From: Alitta virens
Taxonomy: Eukaryota > Annelida > Polychaeta > Phyllodocida > Nereididae
Length of the DNA: 64,000 nucleotides
Direction: 5' to 3'
NCBI GenBank assembly: GCA_932294295.1
Contig: OW028575.1
Span: forward strand, 38,070,253-38,134,252
The notes beneath the pieces were generated by a model, which made no database searches, had not been told where the DNA came from, and saw only the letters and a list, made by a program, of their open reading frames with translations. This document shows, piece after piece, positions 23,696 to 36,500 of this stretch; position 1 is the stretch's first letter; every line of letters starts with the position of its first letter. The position numbers and the translations under genes were made by a program.

Positions 23696-25149
23696 CAAAC
23701 AACATTAGTCTCCGGATTGCCTGTTAGCCTGGCACAAATGCTCCCTTCCTTTTTTCTGCCGTCTTTTTATGGATCCAATTATTGCAGCTTTCTGGTTGCT
23801 CAGATGAAGCTTGGGAATCAATTTCACGTGGAACAGGCAGAATGCAATGAGGCAATGAAGACGCCGAAAAGACTCGGGGATCACACGTCCTGACGATTCA
23901 TTTGTAGCCGATTTGCAAATTCGCCCTTTTTTTCTTTTTCTTTTTTTTTGTATGCTTTGCTCTGTTAGCTCATTGGGAATAGTATGTTGGTTATGGAAAG
24001 CCTGCATTAGACAGCTGGGTCAGTGACACCAGGGAGGCTAGAAAGGGGTCCTTCAAGGATATACCAACCCCAGAGAAGCAGCAAGCCCCCCCCCACCTCA
24101 ACAGCCCATCCCAGTGTTGTGGAATGGCGAAGCAGCAGCAGTAGCAGCAGAGCCCCCATCTCTTCACTAATGCTGAGGAAATTGGCGGGAAGTGTCCTTA
24201 TGCATGTTGGAGGAGGTCTGTCTCCGTTCTAACCAGACTCTGCTGTCATGTGTTTTCTTGTTTGTTCATTGTTATCACTGCTCGTTATGTCTTTGTGGGT
24301 CAATGCGCATGTCTCCCGCTACTGTCCAACTCCCTGTAAACCCTACAGATGCACTTCAGTCAACCTGTGTTAAACGACCACCCATGGGAATTACTTAGTA
24401 AAATGTTTGGTCGTTTAAGACAGGTGATTGCTGAATAGAGGGGTTTATCAATGAAAATTAACACCAGGGTAGTTGCACTGTACAGGCCTTTTACAGCAGG
24501 TGGCCTTTCTATACATGTGGCCGTTAGGGTAGGTTTGAGTGTATTTCCAGATAGCAACGGATGCCCTCTAGCAGCCATTGTTATTTGGTCACTTGAATCC
24601 TTTATTTATCAACAAGGAATCGATCTGCATAATTCAAGTGATTCAAGACAATAGAGTGCCTTTTCTTCATCTGTTCTTTGTTTTAAGATTGGTTGTTGAC
24701 TTGTGGCTTTTTACCAAGTTCAAAGGTACGGCTAAAAGCAGAGATGAGTGCCATCAGAAGCATTTCCTCCCAAAAGGTCAACATCCAATTTCCTTGTGTC
24801 ATGTGTCACTCTTTGCTCCTTGATCTGTGCACTTTTAGCAGATGCAGTTCGGGGCTTCTTTGGCATCACCTGCATCTCTAATGGGGATTAGGAGAGCCCT
24901 TCAATTTGAACAGGAGTAGGTTCTTGACACGACCACACAAACAAATTGCTCGCGTTTCATGTTTACCACTAAGCTCATTGACGTGCGTAGTTTAATGATT
25001 CTGCCCCTCGTCCAATTAACCAAGTAATTGCTAAGTACTCCGTGCACTCCAAGTAATGAGGTCATGAGCACACCTGTTGAATGAGTGATCCAGTGTTATT
25101 ATGTTTAAGGACATGCTAACTAATAAGGTAATTCAAGTATACGCTAAGT
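23696..25149. other. No gene recognised
   Basis: Overlapping frames on both strands between 23705 and 24881 have no recognisable product. Nothing else was noted apart from short poly-C and CAG runs at 24087-24150. Confidence 0.4.
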
Positions 25150-25524
25150 ATGAGATACAGTTAGTTTCATAAAATATGGTGACTCCAGCCGGCTGTAGCA
25201 ACCTAATTCTGGCTGTAGCTATAACTGGCTAAAGTAAGCTGCTTCTGTTTACTCCTAGCTAATAGTCGTCACTAAAAACGCTAAACCTTGATAAATGTAA
25301 GATATCTATCTAATATATTATAAATAACTACTTATAGATCAGGCTTTGAGTAGCCAGCTAGAGCCAGACAATTCTGTTTAGTGGTGGCATCGTAGAGCAG
25401 AAGTTGTCTAACCTTGTCTGGGTTAAACTGGACATGCTGTTTTTTAATGAAACTAACTAGCTAGACAAGCAAAGCATAACTGGAGTGTGTATTGTGCAGA
25501 GCCCTTTGTTGGCCACTAGGGTTT
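25150..25524 (+). repeat. Dispersed repeat family D, longest copy
   Basis: This is the longest of three matches in the window. Its first 315 bases correspond to 4640-4835 with an internal extra segment, and its last 45 correspond to 491-540. The order in this copy (acagttagtttcataa ... aatgaaactaactag ... ctggagtgtgtattgtg) suggests the other two are partial copies. No coding sequence or terminal inverted repeats were seen. Confidence 0.6.
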
Positions 25525-27590
25525 GAAGTCATCACCCACAGTGTTACCACCGTTGCCATAAGGAGGCCGCGGACCTTCGAGAGCACACACCTGTAGCGCC
25601 AGTGATTATGAAACCGCATGATGGTCTGCCTTCATTATCAGTTTAGCGCAAAGTGCAGAGACAGGTGTGCAGTGACTGCAGTGTCATTAAGAGAAGCGCA
25701 TTCTTACCATTGACATTTGAGAGCATCAGTCCTTTAGTTCACTTGATCGGCTGCCAATCTCGAGAAACGCTGCTTTTAAGTTCTTACCAAATGTCACCTT
25801 TATCAAGCGGCTTTCCTAGCCTAGAAAACGCTAATCAGATACAATCAGTGGGATACAAGACCAGCTAAGTGCTAGGTCTACACTTGTTGGCAGTTTCTGT
25901 CAGGTGCCATGCGAATGACAAGAATAATGGGGCTTCCTCCAGACTGTTCACTTTGCAAATGCCCTCGTCAGCTGGCTCCCTCTACTGGATCTTGCATAAC
26001 TGTCTCCTAACTTAATAATATAACTGTTCCATCTAATACCATTCAAAAAAATATCCTGTACATCTTGTTATCTTCAAATGCAATGCAACTATCAAGACCC
26101 CTGACTTCAGCCTGAGCTCTTAGATAGTCTAATTGTGTTACATATTGTGTTACATATTGCATGTTAAATGTAATGTTGCAAGATTAATAGAATCTACTCT
26201 GTTCATCTTCAATGCATATGTCGTTTGTGAACTTGTACATCAGCGAAGACATACACAAGACCTGAGAGCCGACATGAACATTGTTATTTCATGTAATGGG
26301 CCAGTTTAACTGTGTGGTCCAGTGCAAAAAAATGGGCACTTGTCTTAGCTGACGATGTAGATGCATGGAGCCTCACTCAGGGGCCTTGGACACAAATGGG
26401 GTCCCAGAGGAGATGCTCCAGGTAGCAGGGCCAGGAGAAGGCGACAGAGCTGAATTATATATGTGCTGAGTGGATCTATGGCAGAGTAATGGGACAGAGA
26501 TATCAACAGCAACAGACTGATACATGAGGGCAGCAGGAGCGCTTGGGAGGCAAGGGGTTGTTTGTGGCAGGGTGTACTGCAGGGGGCAATACTTTAGCTC
26601 TATGCTACCATCAAAGGAGGGCTGAAGTATCGCCGGCCAAAGATGAGCGGTGGCAGCTGGAAGTCGAGTCGGAAGGCGGCTTCCTCCACAACACCTGCGT
26701 CCCCTAACGAACCCCCCCCCCCCTCATCCTGCCCCCGACTGGCATCTCTTGCAATAGCTGCTGCAGCTGAACGGAAGTTTCACATAATGTCGATCGCATC
26801 TCTTTACAAGTCTGAACTTGTTCCAGTTCGTGGTCTCTGCTGAGAAGATCCTACACAGCATTTGACACCAGGTACTGCAGGGACCTTCAATGTCTCCATT
26901 GAGATGTGCAGCTTTGGTCTGGAACTGAAAGAAAATGAAGAAAAATCACAGACTGGGAGAGTCCCTTTAGGTTTCCTGTCCAATCCCTTTGATCTGTTGT
27001 CGCCAGAGGAAGGTCTACTTGTATATCATCCTCTGTTGATCTCACTGAAATTTTATCTTAGCAAGTTCAGTTGTGACAGATGAAAGTTCTCAGTGTTGTT
27101 GAATCTGCAAAGTTCTATCCTGAGTACTGGCTTCAACTTAGTCTTAAGTATCGTATAATTAAGAAGTTACAAGTTATAATTAAGAGACTATCACATCCAA
27201 AATGTGTAGTAAAGAAGTTAGATGAGATTGTAGCTTCTGCTGCTGCTGCTGCTGCTACAGCTGCTGCTGCTGCAAAGAGATGGCATTAACATGAGATGGT
27301 CCGGGTGGCTGATTGCTATGCTTATCTGTCATGGGGTTGTTGTAATGTAGACTTCTAGGGAAGTATAATGAGACAGTATTGATCAGGATCGATCAGTTTC
27401 ATCAATAGTATTTGTGTGCACCGCTTGGTCTGCCTGGTTGACATGGATCTGGCCCTGATGTCCTTTCATCCATTATGCAATGGGTTGGGGTGATAGTCAC
27501 AGTCAAGACTATTCTTCTGCTATCCCTTATCGATCCTCGAAGACTGGTCTGTCAGCTCTATAGAGCCCAAAGACCACCGGTCCCTGCACC
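25525..27590. other. No confirmed gene
   Basis: The frame at 26862-27083 (73 codons, with an NVSIEMCSFGLELKENEE segment) looks protein-like in composition. It is followed by an overlapping frame at 27080-27289 that ends in an Ala run encoded by a CTG repeat (27236-27276). No good acceptor or donor flanks either frame, so they are not called as exons. Confidence 0.35.
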
Positions 27591-27973
27591 TTCAGAAATA
27601 GGACATTACCTCTGAGAATATTTCACCTTCAGAAATGGGACATTACCTCTTTTTTTTTTAGAATAATTCACTTTCAGAAATGGGACATTACCTCTAAGAA
27701 TAATTCACTTTCAGAAATGGGACATTACCTCTGAGAATATTTCACCCTCAGAAATGGGGCATTACGTCTTGAGAATATTTCATCCTCAGAAATGGGGCAT
27801 TACGTCTTGAGAATATTTCACCCTCAGAAATGGGGCATTACGTCTTGAGAATATTTCACCCTCAGAAATGGGGCATTAAGTCTTGAGAATATTTCACCCT
27901 CAGAAATGGGGCATTACGTCTTGAGAATATTTCACCCTCAGAAATGGGGCATTACGTAATGAGAATATTTCAC
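27591..27973 (+). repeat. 38-base tandem minisatellite, ten units
   Basis: Ten direct repeats of a 38-base unit containing tcagaaatggggcattac and gagaatatttcaccc. The first four units (gggacattacctct) differ from the last six (ggggcattacgtctt), so the array expanded in two stages. Unit 2 carries a run of ten T. The units abut without unique spacers, so this is not CRISPR-like. Confidence 0.9.
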
Positions 27974-29675
27974 GGATACTTTATAACATCAGTATGTCAG
28001 TGGTGCATAGAATGGCGGGAAAAAGTGTCTGCACATTGATTAATGGGCAAGATTTTTGTTGTAAAAATTATGTTCAAATTCAAGTTTTTGGCTACCTTTG
28101 CAAACTTGTTAAATGAGCAAGATTTTGGTGTGCAACTATTTTCTGATTTAGGTTTTTGTCCACCTACAATGTATGGATTATTTTGCTAGTACATATGATT
28201 TTTATAATCAGTTGGAACTTTATCAGAGTGCTCTTGACTGATTCAGCATAGTCATTACTTTCTTTGTTTAAACAAATAATACCATTAGTATACGGTGTGC
28301 AAAACATTGTTATTTTTCCGCCACTGAATTTGGATTTCCTCACGGTGGCACATGTACTATAGGATGTCGTTTTTCTTTGCATTGTAGCACAGGAGCTGAA
28401 CATTACCTAGTATTACACCTGTTTAGCGTTAAATTACAGGGAATGTCTGGGACACCAATACCATGGTATAAGATTACATGTAATCATTGTTCTATGAATG
28501 CTGGCGCATGAACTACAGACTTTATTCAGATCACATAATAGGCTGCCATTTCAAATTCCGCCACACAATAAAACTGCTGACTGGTGAAATTTGAGTCTGG
28601 GATACTCTGAAACAATTAAAATGAAAGATCCATATAAGTGTCATTTCGATGCTATCATATTCCACAATATGATCAATGCCTGTAACCAAAACCAACACTC
28701 GGTTAAGAGTCAATTTTACGAGCTTAAACAGAGGTGGCCGTAGGGCCCCTTGAAGCACTCCAATTGAAAATACAATGCTGTTGGAACAAGTAAATAAAGG
28801 GACAATTTAATGTGCATAGAATGAGCCTGTTCTAATGACAAGTCACTTGTGCTATTCCATGACGATTGCTCTGCCCTGGAAATTTTTATGTGGGATACAA
28901 GGCCGATCGATTTGACCAGAATGAAGGCTGTTTGGATGTGACATTAAACACTCAGATATCCAATCATCAATCACAACAGAAAAGCTCCATCGCATGTTTG
29001 TTGCTGCTGCTGCTGTTGACATCAATTCAAACCAACTAAGATTAATCTCACTCTGTGGCTAAAGGTACTCTGGAAATGCACATTAACCAATATACACCCC
29101 CCTCTGAAATATAAGACAACTTGAGCATGTACACAGTAGTCAAATTGGTCTAATATTTTTGGAAAGTGGTGTATGTATTCACTATCTAGTGTATTGGAAC
29201 CTCTTTACTAAGACTCTTTACGATAGATGGTCAGAACACTGGGTGTATTCTGAATGACAGTAACAGCAGTTGGTCTCGAAGTTTTATGTTAATTTAGATG
29301 TTCCCGCGTGTTTTCATAACACAATGTACGTACATAAACACAAAAAGGACAGTCTTCTTTGCCATGGCATGAAAATTGTTACAAATATACTGTACATAAA
29401 ATGCTATTTAAATTTTTACGCTAATTCATAGAATTATACACTTGTCGACAGGTGACTACAAAAAATAAAATTATATAGATGATTAATGTTTTCATACTGA
29501 AGCATTTGTTACAAAAATAAATAATACAAATATCATGAAATGGTACATACATATCTCCTCTAGTTTATGAAATAATACTTGTATTAATCAAACCGTTACT
29601 AGTCTAAACCAAAATAAATATCCACTTGTTGTTTGGTCATATTTTTACATAAATTTCATGGAGAACACAAAATAT
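27974..29675. other. No gene or repeat recognised
   Basis: AT-rich; short frames at 28164-28403 and 28531-28758 (minus) have no recognisable features. Confidence 0.4.
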
Positions 29676-29698
29676 ATTTTATATATATATATATATAT
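29676..29698. repeat. (TA)n microsatellite
   Basis: About ten TA units immediately left of a 51-base tandem duplication. Confidence 0.85.
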
Positions 29699-29704
29699 GT
29701 AACC

Positions 29705-29802
29705 AAAAAGTCAAAGCCCAACTTTCTAACACATAAAAAACCCCTCTCTGTAAAAGTCAAAGCCCAACTTCTAACACATAAACAAACCCCTCTCCGTTAA
29801 AA
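29705..29802 (+). repeat. Tandem duplication of about 51 bases
   Basis: Two adjacent copies of a unit containing agtcaaagcccaactt, ctaacacataaa and acccctctc with only small length differences. Confidence 0.85.
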
Positions 29803-30459
29803 TTAACTTGAAGTTTCATATCTCTGCAATGATAATGTTTTGCTATATTTCCATCATCATCCATTTGTAATGGTCACAGAGAAGCAGCAGATAATTCTTT
29901 TTGCTCTGCTCCATGCCAAAAAACCAACTATGAAATAGACTAGACAGATGATTTCGTGTTTTGGCCAAGATGACTGCACGTCATTGCAGTCAAAACGCGA
30001 TGGAAATATCTCAATTCGACTTTAATTGGAGCCTGCTTCTGGTAATTTGCCAGGAGATGCTAAAAAGGGAGATTGATGACATTTTTAGTCCCCAACACTT
30101 GCATGGCGTGTCCTGATATAATTACGCAGAATAGGGAAGAAATTACGTTTTTCAGGACAGTGGTTATTTTACACGATATTTGATACTGGGTCCCTGATAC
30201 ATTTGAATATTGGGTTTTCAATTCGTCAGCACGCTTGCTTGCAATGGGAGGCTTCTGGTGTTATTGGCGAATTGAAGGGAACAATGATATGGCATTATCC
30301 CTCCATAAACGCAATGAAACTCCGCTTCATAATCAACTCACTATTAAGACCACCTCACCATTGAGATCAAGACCCCTCTCATTCAGAGCTGCAGAAAACA
30401 GGTTCAAATTTGATATTTCGTTTAATGCAAAATACAGTTTCCCCCCATTCCTCCCAATT

Positions 30460-30816
30460 TCATGCTGAACTGATGGTGAAATATTTCGCATTGCCCAAGT
30501 ATGCGTGATTTAAAGGTGACCCACATTCGTAGCCACAACATTGACCGTCATTAATAGGACTGTCAGGAGCGGCTTCCAGGTGCCACCGGGTCGATTCGTA
30601 TGAGAATTGTAGCAGTAGAGTCTGTCTCATTAATCTCGGGGTGAGGCTCTTCAAATCCAGAACCATGCCCATCTCTGCTAATTCTGCTGCATTTTCCGAG
30701 CCACTAACTGTGCCGGAGGGTTCATATGACACACAAAAGGACCATAAGTTTAGAGGCATGGAGCATTCAATGGCTTCCAATGGGATGCTCACGAGAATGA
30801 ATCGTCCGGTTTCCAT
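30460..30816 (-). other. Unusual 118-codon open frame or conserved non-coding candidate
   Basis: The minus strand is open for 118 codons from an ATG at 30816, with a GC content above its surroundings. The peptide has no recognised domain, and another frame is open on the plus strand over 30641-30835. Homeodomain-like ATTA/TAAT cores (30547-30556 and 30630-30636) would also fit a regulatory element. An unspliced small gene, part of an exon or a conserved element are all possible. Confidence 0.25.
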
Positions 30817-30860
30817 CCAGCAGCAGCAGCGGTAGTAGTAGCAGCAGCAGTAGCAGGGAG
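30815..30860 (+). repeat. (CAG/TAG)n microsatellite
   Basis: Mixed cagcagcag and tagtag units just beyond the 30460-30816 frame. Confidence 0.85.
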
Positions 30861-32858
30861 AGCGGGGATAGGGGGGGGGGATATACCTGTCTGTCCATCA
30901 CTCCAATCACACGCCTCTTTAGAAACATTATTTGCTGCATGTGTACAAATTGAGTTACAAGGAGTAGGTATTGGACGCTGTGTCTTACATTCTATACAGA
31001 TTCAACACCAATTGCATTCAGGTCTGTTGCATACCATCTGTTAGGCAAATGCAAGTGTAGTACATTTCACTAGTGGGCGTGCAACGTCACCATCGTTAGA
31101 ATTCCTGGTCGTTTTAGAACCAATTATAGAATGTCATTGGTCAGTTAAGACTGTCAGCAAACGGTTTGTATGCTTTCTTGTCCTTGAATTGGCGTTAAAA
31201 ATCACATGCATGGTAAACTGTGGTTTCACAAGACAATGTTTTAAACTGGAGGTTGCACTTCATTACATTTGGCTGTAATATACTTGAATGTCAAGTTACT
31301 ACACTCAATAAATGCAAAAATATACTATAACTTCCATTAGCTTACTCTTACAAAGACTCTTTGTGATAGAAAACTTCTATGCTCCATCAATGTAGGGTTG
31401 ATTCAATAAACACTAGTTACTTTGTCATTATAATATATTATCAAATGACGCCTGTGATGAGCTTTACATCAACTTAGTATGGTAACAGTGGCTCACTCTA
31501 AATTCAGAGTAGCTCACTTGGGATGGTAGCATAGGAGCCTGCCATACAATGACTCCAGCTTGGTGGTAGATAGCATAGTGTTACACACTGTTAATCTTGT
31601 GAGTGCCTGCTTTTCTCTGAGACACTAAAGCAAGCAGACAGAGGAGCAACAGGAAAAGGGTGGAGAGGACAGTCAATTAGGTTAAGGGAGGCAACCTGGG
31701 TCCTTGCAGCAGCCCTCCGTCAAGGCATCCATTCAGTGCCGTTCATATAAAGCACAAAGAGGTATGCAATTTGAGCGTATAGCCACTATAGAGTTTTCTA
31801 TAGAAACCTTTTGGTATCACTGTGTTGTGTTAGGCTCTGATGAATCTTTTACTTGTGATTACAAAGTGCTTTTGTTAAGAAAATGTTTTCAAGCAATGAT
31901 TAAAGTCTAAACAGCCTCTTTACACAAACTCCAAACTTGTTTTTACTAGAAGACTGCCAACAACAGCACTAATTAACTAAACTTAATCCTTTCTTGCCAT
32001 CAATCCAAACCTCTGCAGATTTTTATCTTGATGTTAAAGTCAACCAATAGACTTTATCAAGTCACAAGAGAAAATATAATCATTTTTACAATAAGCTGTT
32101 TATTGAACAGGATGAAAGCTGGATACTGGTGTAAAGAGATGGCAAAAAAATGTAATTTATAAAAGGAAGTATAAAATTGAATTGAATATCTAATTCTGGG
32201 ACCAAATAGCTGAAGCATTTGTAATGCCATAACCCATAGCTGTAATAAAGACTATCGAAGAGACGTGGAGGGTGTTGAATAGCACGTGGCCACTTCCGGT
32301 TTGTGAGGAACAACAAAAGGCGCCACCTGGTGAGCGCAGGGTATTTTGGGAGAGATCTATGGCTGCTTATTAACACTCGATTTGAGGCAAGATGGTCTGG
32401 CGCTACCCTTTACACTCTTCATTTCCTTTTCGATGGTAACTCTCTTATATAATACCAGCCAAGTCTTCCGCTTTCCTTTCGCTTCAAGGAACAAGAGAAA
32501 ACGGTGGACAAATGTTTTAACCCCCTTCTCATCTCCCATCTCAACGCCGATCCAGTTCATCCTGTTTTGTGGGTGGGATCAATGGATGCAAGCTCTTCCA
32601 CATGTTACAAACATCTATGAAAAAGCAGTGTTCATTTTTATGGTTTAGATTTTGCTTCACATTTCTGGGATAACTTATTGTACACTTTAGAAAATTGGCT
32701 TAGTTGTATAATTTTGTGGCAAGATGTACCAATTGAGTCCATCTTTCTGTTTAATATTCACTTTGTCACACAATGCCCGATAGTTGATGAGAAAAAAGAA
32801 AACGTTTGCAACTGGTCATAGTGACAGGATTTCGGCTGAATGATTTAGTTTTTATTTA
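30861..32858. other. No gene recognised
   Basis: Mostly AT-rich. Frames on both strands near 32086-32650 have no motif. Nothing else is supported. Confidence 0.4.
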
Positions 32859-33122
32859 TTATCCTGTGTGTGTCATTGTTGGATAACTATACAGATTTAC
32901 AGGGAACTTTTGGGGGAGGTAGCTATTGTAGTCATCCCCAAGACGAATGCCTTCCTCTTCTGTATAACATATATTTAATGTGGAAGACAGAATCTGGATG
33001 ACATAGACAGGATGCCTTGTGAAAAGGCTACGAGTGTTTAAATCAGGAAACATGAATAATTCTCTGATAGATGGGCAGCCCTGGGCCAGCTGCGAGATGG
33101 CATTGATCATTTTGGAATAGGT
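32859..33122 (-). CDS. Candidate 3' terminal exon with a leucine-rich-repeat-like turn
   Basis: On the minus strand a good acceptor (cttttccaacctattcctacag, ending at 33123) precedes a frame that is open in phase 0 for 87 codons and stops at TAA 32861-32859, overlapped by AATAAA at 32860-32855. The first residues read TYSKMINAISQLAQGCPSIR, close to the L..LAQGCP.LREL pattern of the cysteine-containing leucine-rich repeats in F-box/LRR proteins. The rest shows no repeat. The start of the exon is locally GC-rich in an AT-rich setting. No upstream exon is visible in the window, and the LRR resemblance covers only one repeat, so identity is tentative. Confidence 0.35.
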   Translation of the reverse strand, partial: TYSKMINAISQLAQGCPSIRELFMFPDLNTRSLFTRHPVYVIQILSSTLNICYTEEEGIRLGDDYNSYLPQKFPVNLYSYPTMTHTG

Positions 33123-33160
33123 CTGTAGGAATAGGTTGGAAAAGATCTAGCTGTACGTGA

Positions 33161-33535
33161 TCAGTGAGCCTTCAGTGAGTGAGGCTTCAGTGAGTGAGGC
33201 TTCAGTGAGTGAGGCTTCAATGAGTGAGCCTTCAGTGAGTCAGCCTTCAGTGAGTCAGCCTTCAGTGAGTGAGCCTTCAGTGAGTGAGCCTTCAGTGAGT
33301 GAGGCTTCAAAGAGTGAGGCTTCAGTGAGTGAGCCTTCAATGAGTGAGCCTTCAGTGAGTGAGTCTTCAGTGAGTGAGGCTTCAGTGAGTGAGGCTTCAG
33401 TGAGTGAGCCTTCAGTGAGTGAGCCTTCAATGAGTGAGCCTTCAATGAGCTATCAGTGAGCCTTGGGTAAGGTTTTGCTTCACTTTCAATGAGATTTCAG
33501 TTAGCCTTCGGTGAGCTTTTAGTGAGCCTTGAGAA
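33161..33535 (+). repeat. 15-base tandem minisatellite
   Basis: About nineteen units of ttcagtgagtgagsc (cc or gc at the end) at 33161-33447, decaying to related cagtgagcctt sequence until about 33535. Because the unit is a multiple of three it is open on both strands (Ser-Val-Ser-Glu-Ala/Pro on one side, Lys-Ala/Pro-His-Ser-Leu on the other). If the neighbouring minus-strand exon is real, this array lies in its upstream intron. Confidence 0.9.
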
Positions 33536-36500
33536 ATGATTCACCAGATGCCATAAGCTTGTTTTGCAGAGAAGGCTCTTGTCTGCAGCCCATTTGTCCT
33601 GACTGAGTCTGCACTATTTGATATGAACCCTCTTCAACTGATCTCTTCAAGGGTTCTTCAAGGGTTCTAAAATGGTTCTTGACGTCAATCAGCTTACGAC
33701 CTGCTGCCCAAGGGTCCGGGCCTCCCACTTCCTGTCCAACGACAACCTGTCTACCATTTATCGCCCATTGTCACCGCCATTAACTTGTTGAATCGGCCGA
33801 GTAAAAACGCAAATGCGATACACGTCAGATGGAAATAGCATTTTGTCAACGTCATCAGCCAGTCGGACACAGACCCTTATGTGTCATTGAATTGGGACAG
33901 CCCAGCAGCTATCCGTATTAATGTTCAGTCTGTGACAATCAGTTTATGGTTGTCGAAATTCATGAGTCGTTTATGTTACTGGATAAAGTAGTGTCTGTCT
34001 TATAGGGACTGGCAATATTCTGCACCATATATTACAATGCATTAGGTTAATGTTGATCAGTAGATGGACCACATACAGAGGCTGATGTGTGACAAACTTT
34101 CTGTTGTTGTTCTATGTTGGGATAAACATCGTCTGAAAGATTGTTAATATCTGTGCATTAGCTGATTAGACTGTTGTGTGTATGTGTGTGTGCTGGGATG
34201 TAGTATGTGTGCATTCACCTTGATTTTATAGTGTATACCACGGGTCAAGATATATGAGTGTTATGGTTAGAGCAATAACCATTTGACAATCAGGACACAG
34301 AATTGCTCAGAGGTGCCATTGGCATGTATTAAACAGTCGTAGGTGCCAGTTTGATGCTTAGGGTGGCATTGGTGGTCTGGCCTTTTTTGTAGCTGTGGGA
34401 TGTCAGATCCTGAAGAGGCTGCAGCAGCAATCAAAATTGGAAGTCTGCATCCCAGGCTGATAGTGGTCGGTCATATTGGGCCTGGCCACCATGAATATGC
34501 AGATGGTTGGGGCCCGTGGTCACTCGAGCTCTTTTGATGCATGTTCTGATCACCCCAGTGGCGGAGGGATTCCGAATTAAGAGGGGACAGCAGTTCATAT
34601 TCAGGAAACTCACACTCCACAGTGATGACCACATCTAGGAATCACTGGGTCTTTACATATATTTATATATATTGAGATATAGGTATTTTGTGACATCAAC
34701 ATGTCGGTAAAATCCATTCATTCAAGTCAGACTCCAGAATATAAAGCAGACAATAAACACAAGCACACCTTTTTTTGGTCCATAATTTAAAACAATGAAG
34801 ATGTACAAACATGAGAAAAAAGATCACAAAATTTACTAGAACCTTAGGATTAACCAATTACTTTTAGTACTACTTAAAAGCAGTAGATAATACCCCATGC
34901 CCCCTTTGCTACTTGATCATTCATGCAACAGGGCAGACTAATCGAAGCGTTTTTAATAATTTTGACTGAAGTACTGTAACTCATTAAAATAACATGCTGC
35001 CATTTATTTATACACTCAGTTTTTAAATCAAAGTGCTCTTTGTACTGGGTGGTTTTAATTGTGTTGTTCTAGGGCAGAGTGGTATCCACTGTGTTTTGTA
35101 ATTCTAAGATATACAGGATGGTTGGTTTGTGTTGCAATATGTGCATTCGACATGAGCCTATTTGTTATTAACGTGTGTAACACATGTATGGGACAGGAAA
35201 TTCCTTTGTATGATGGACGACTTCATAACAACATTACAGAATTGTGTGTAAAGATAATAACCCCAGCCTTATCCTCTTTATTAAACCCCCTTTTCCGCCC
35301 TTGGATATCACCCGGCCAACTGTCCCCCCTTGACGCACACCCTATCCAATAAGTGAGCTGCTCCGGACCCCGTAGAGGGCGCTCGTTTTGCATATCCGGA
35401 GACAAGCGCTGCTAGCCTAGTGGCGACCCCTGGCCGCAGCCCACTGCAATAACAGCGCAAAGGTCAATTGTATCAGAGCATTGCTCCCGACCTATCTAAG
35501 AGTATTCATTGTGCAGTCGAATTCCCTATAATTTAAAACGACAAAACCGATCATATTTAGTATAGCTCGCTCTGTGATGGACTTGAGGCAAGGTACTACC
35601 AAAGCTTTACTGAAGAAATAGGTCTGTCTCAATGACACAAGTATGGTGAAAGAATAAGATTTGGAATATCGAACAAGCTGTATATATGACATAAGCTTGG
35701 ACATAGCAACGCCAATTCGAAACGAATACTTGGTTTTCCTAAACATTCTACAACAAGACAACGAAACTGAACAACATGTTACAACACATTTGCATATTCC
35801 AAAAAACTGTAATATCTGAGCAGCCAGAACCACCATAAACTTAAGCTGCTGCTGCTGCTGCTGCTGCTACAGAAAGATGGGCAGCCTACAACTTTCCTTC
35901 TGGATCACAACCCCCCCCCCCCCCCCCCCGGATCAGCTCTCCTCTATCAGCCCGCGGGGACGGGGGCCGGGGAGACTTCTTATCCCTGCCTCATGGGCCG
36001 CGCTTGACCGCCGCTCGCCATATGCTCCTCATTCCGCTTCAGCCCAGTGCAGACAAGATGCACCACTAGACCATCGTCCGCCGAATGCCCGGGGTGGAAC
36101 CCCCCCCCTTCCCCCCTACTCCCTCTGATTTATCGCCAGTTGACGTTAAGCGGATCTAGAATATGTCAGCCATTGATTCTATCGACTTCCAACACGTGGC
36201 TTGAATTTTGCTTCACTCCAAGGCTGGCAAGGAATGCAAGGGCAGAGGGTAGCGGGTTGCATTTTCACAGAATCCCCCCCCCCCTTCTCTAACTCCCCCC
36301 CCCCCTCTCCCCTACCCTCTCACGCATACTGTAATAACAGAACATCACAGAAGCAGCCGTCGCATATATGAGCTCATCCTCATCTACTGTTTATTGTGTC
36401 AAGTTGCGCGACTCATATCTGTAGGTGCACTTGGAGGTTACATCGTAACAGGCATCAAACGTATAATGAAATTCTCTGCAGCAAATATACATGAGGTCCT

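Noticed and set aside
23455..23727. 90-codon frame rich in Phe, Tyr, Ser and Leu
   Set aside because: Direct translation of TTCTA/TTCTG pentamers.
27591..27973. Possible CRISPR-like direct repeats
   Set aside because: The 38-base units abut without unique spacers, and the context is an animal genome.
33157..33459. Frames of about 95-100 codons on both strands with short peptide repeats
   Set aside because: They result from a 15-base minisatellite without stops; no start context, splice site or domain.
35877..36292. Proline-rich frames in a GC-rich patch
   Set aside because: The prolines come from long C runs, including one of 19; no splice or start evidence.
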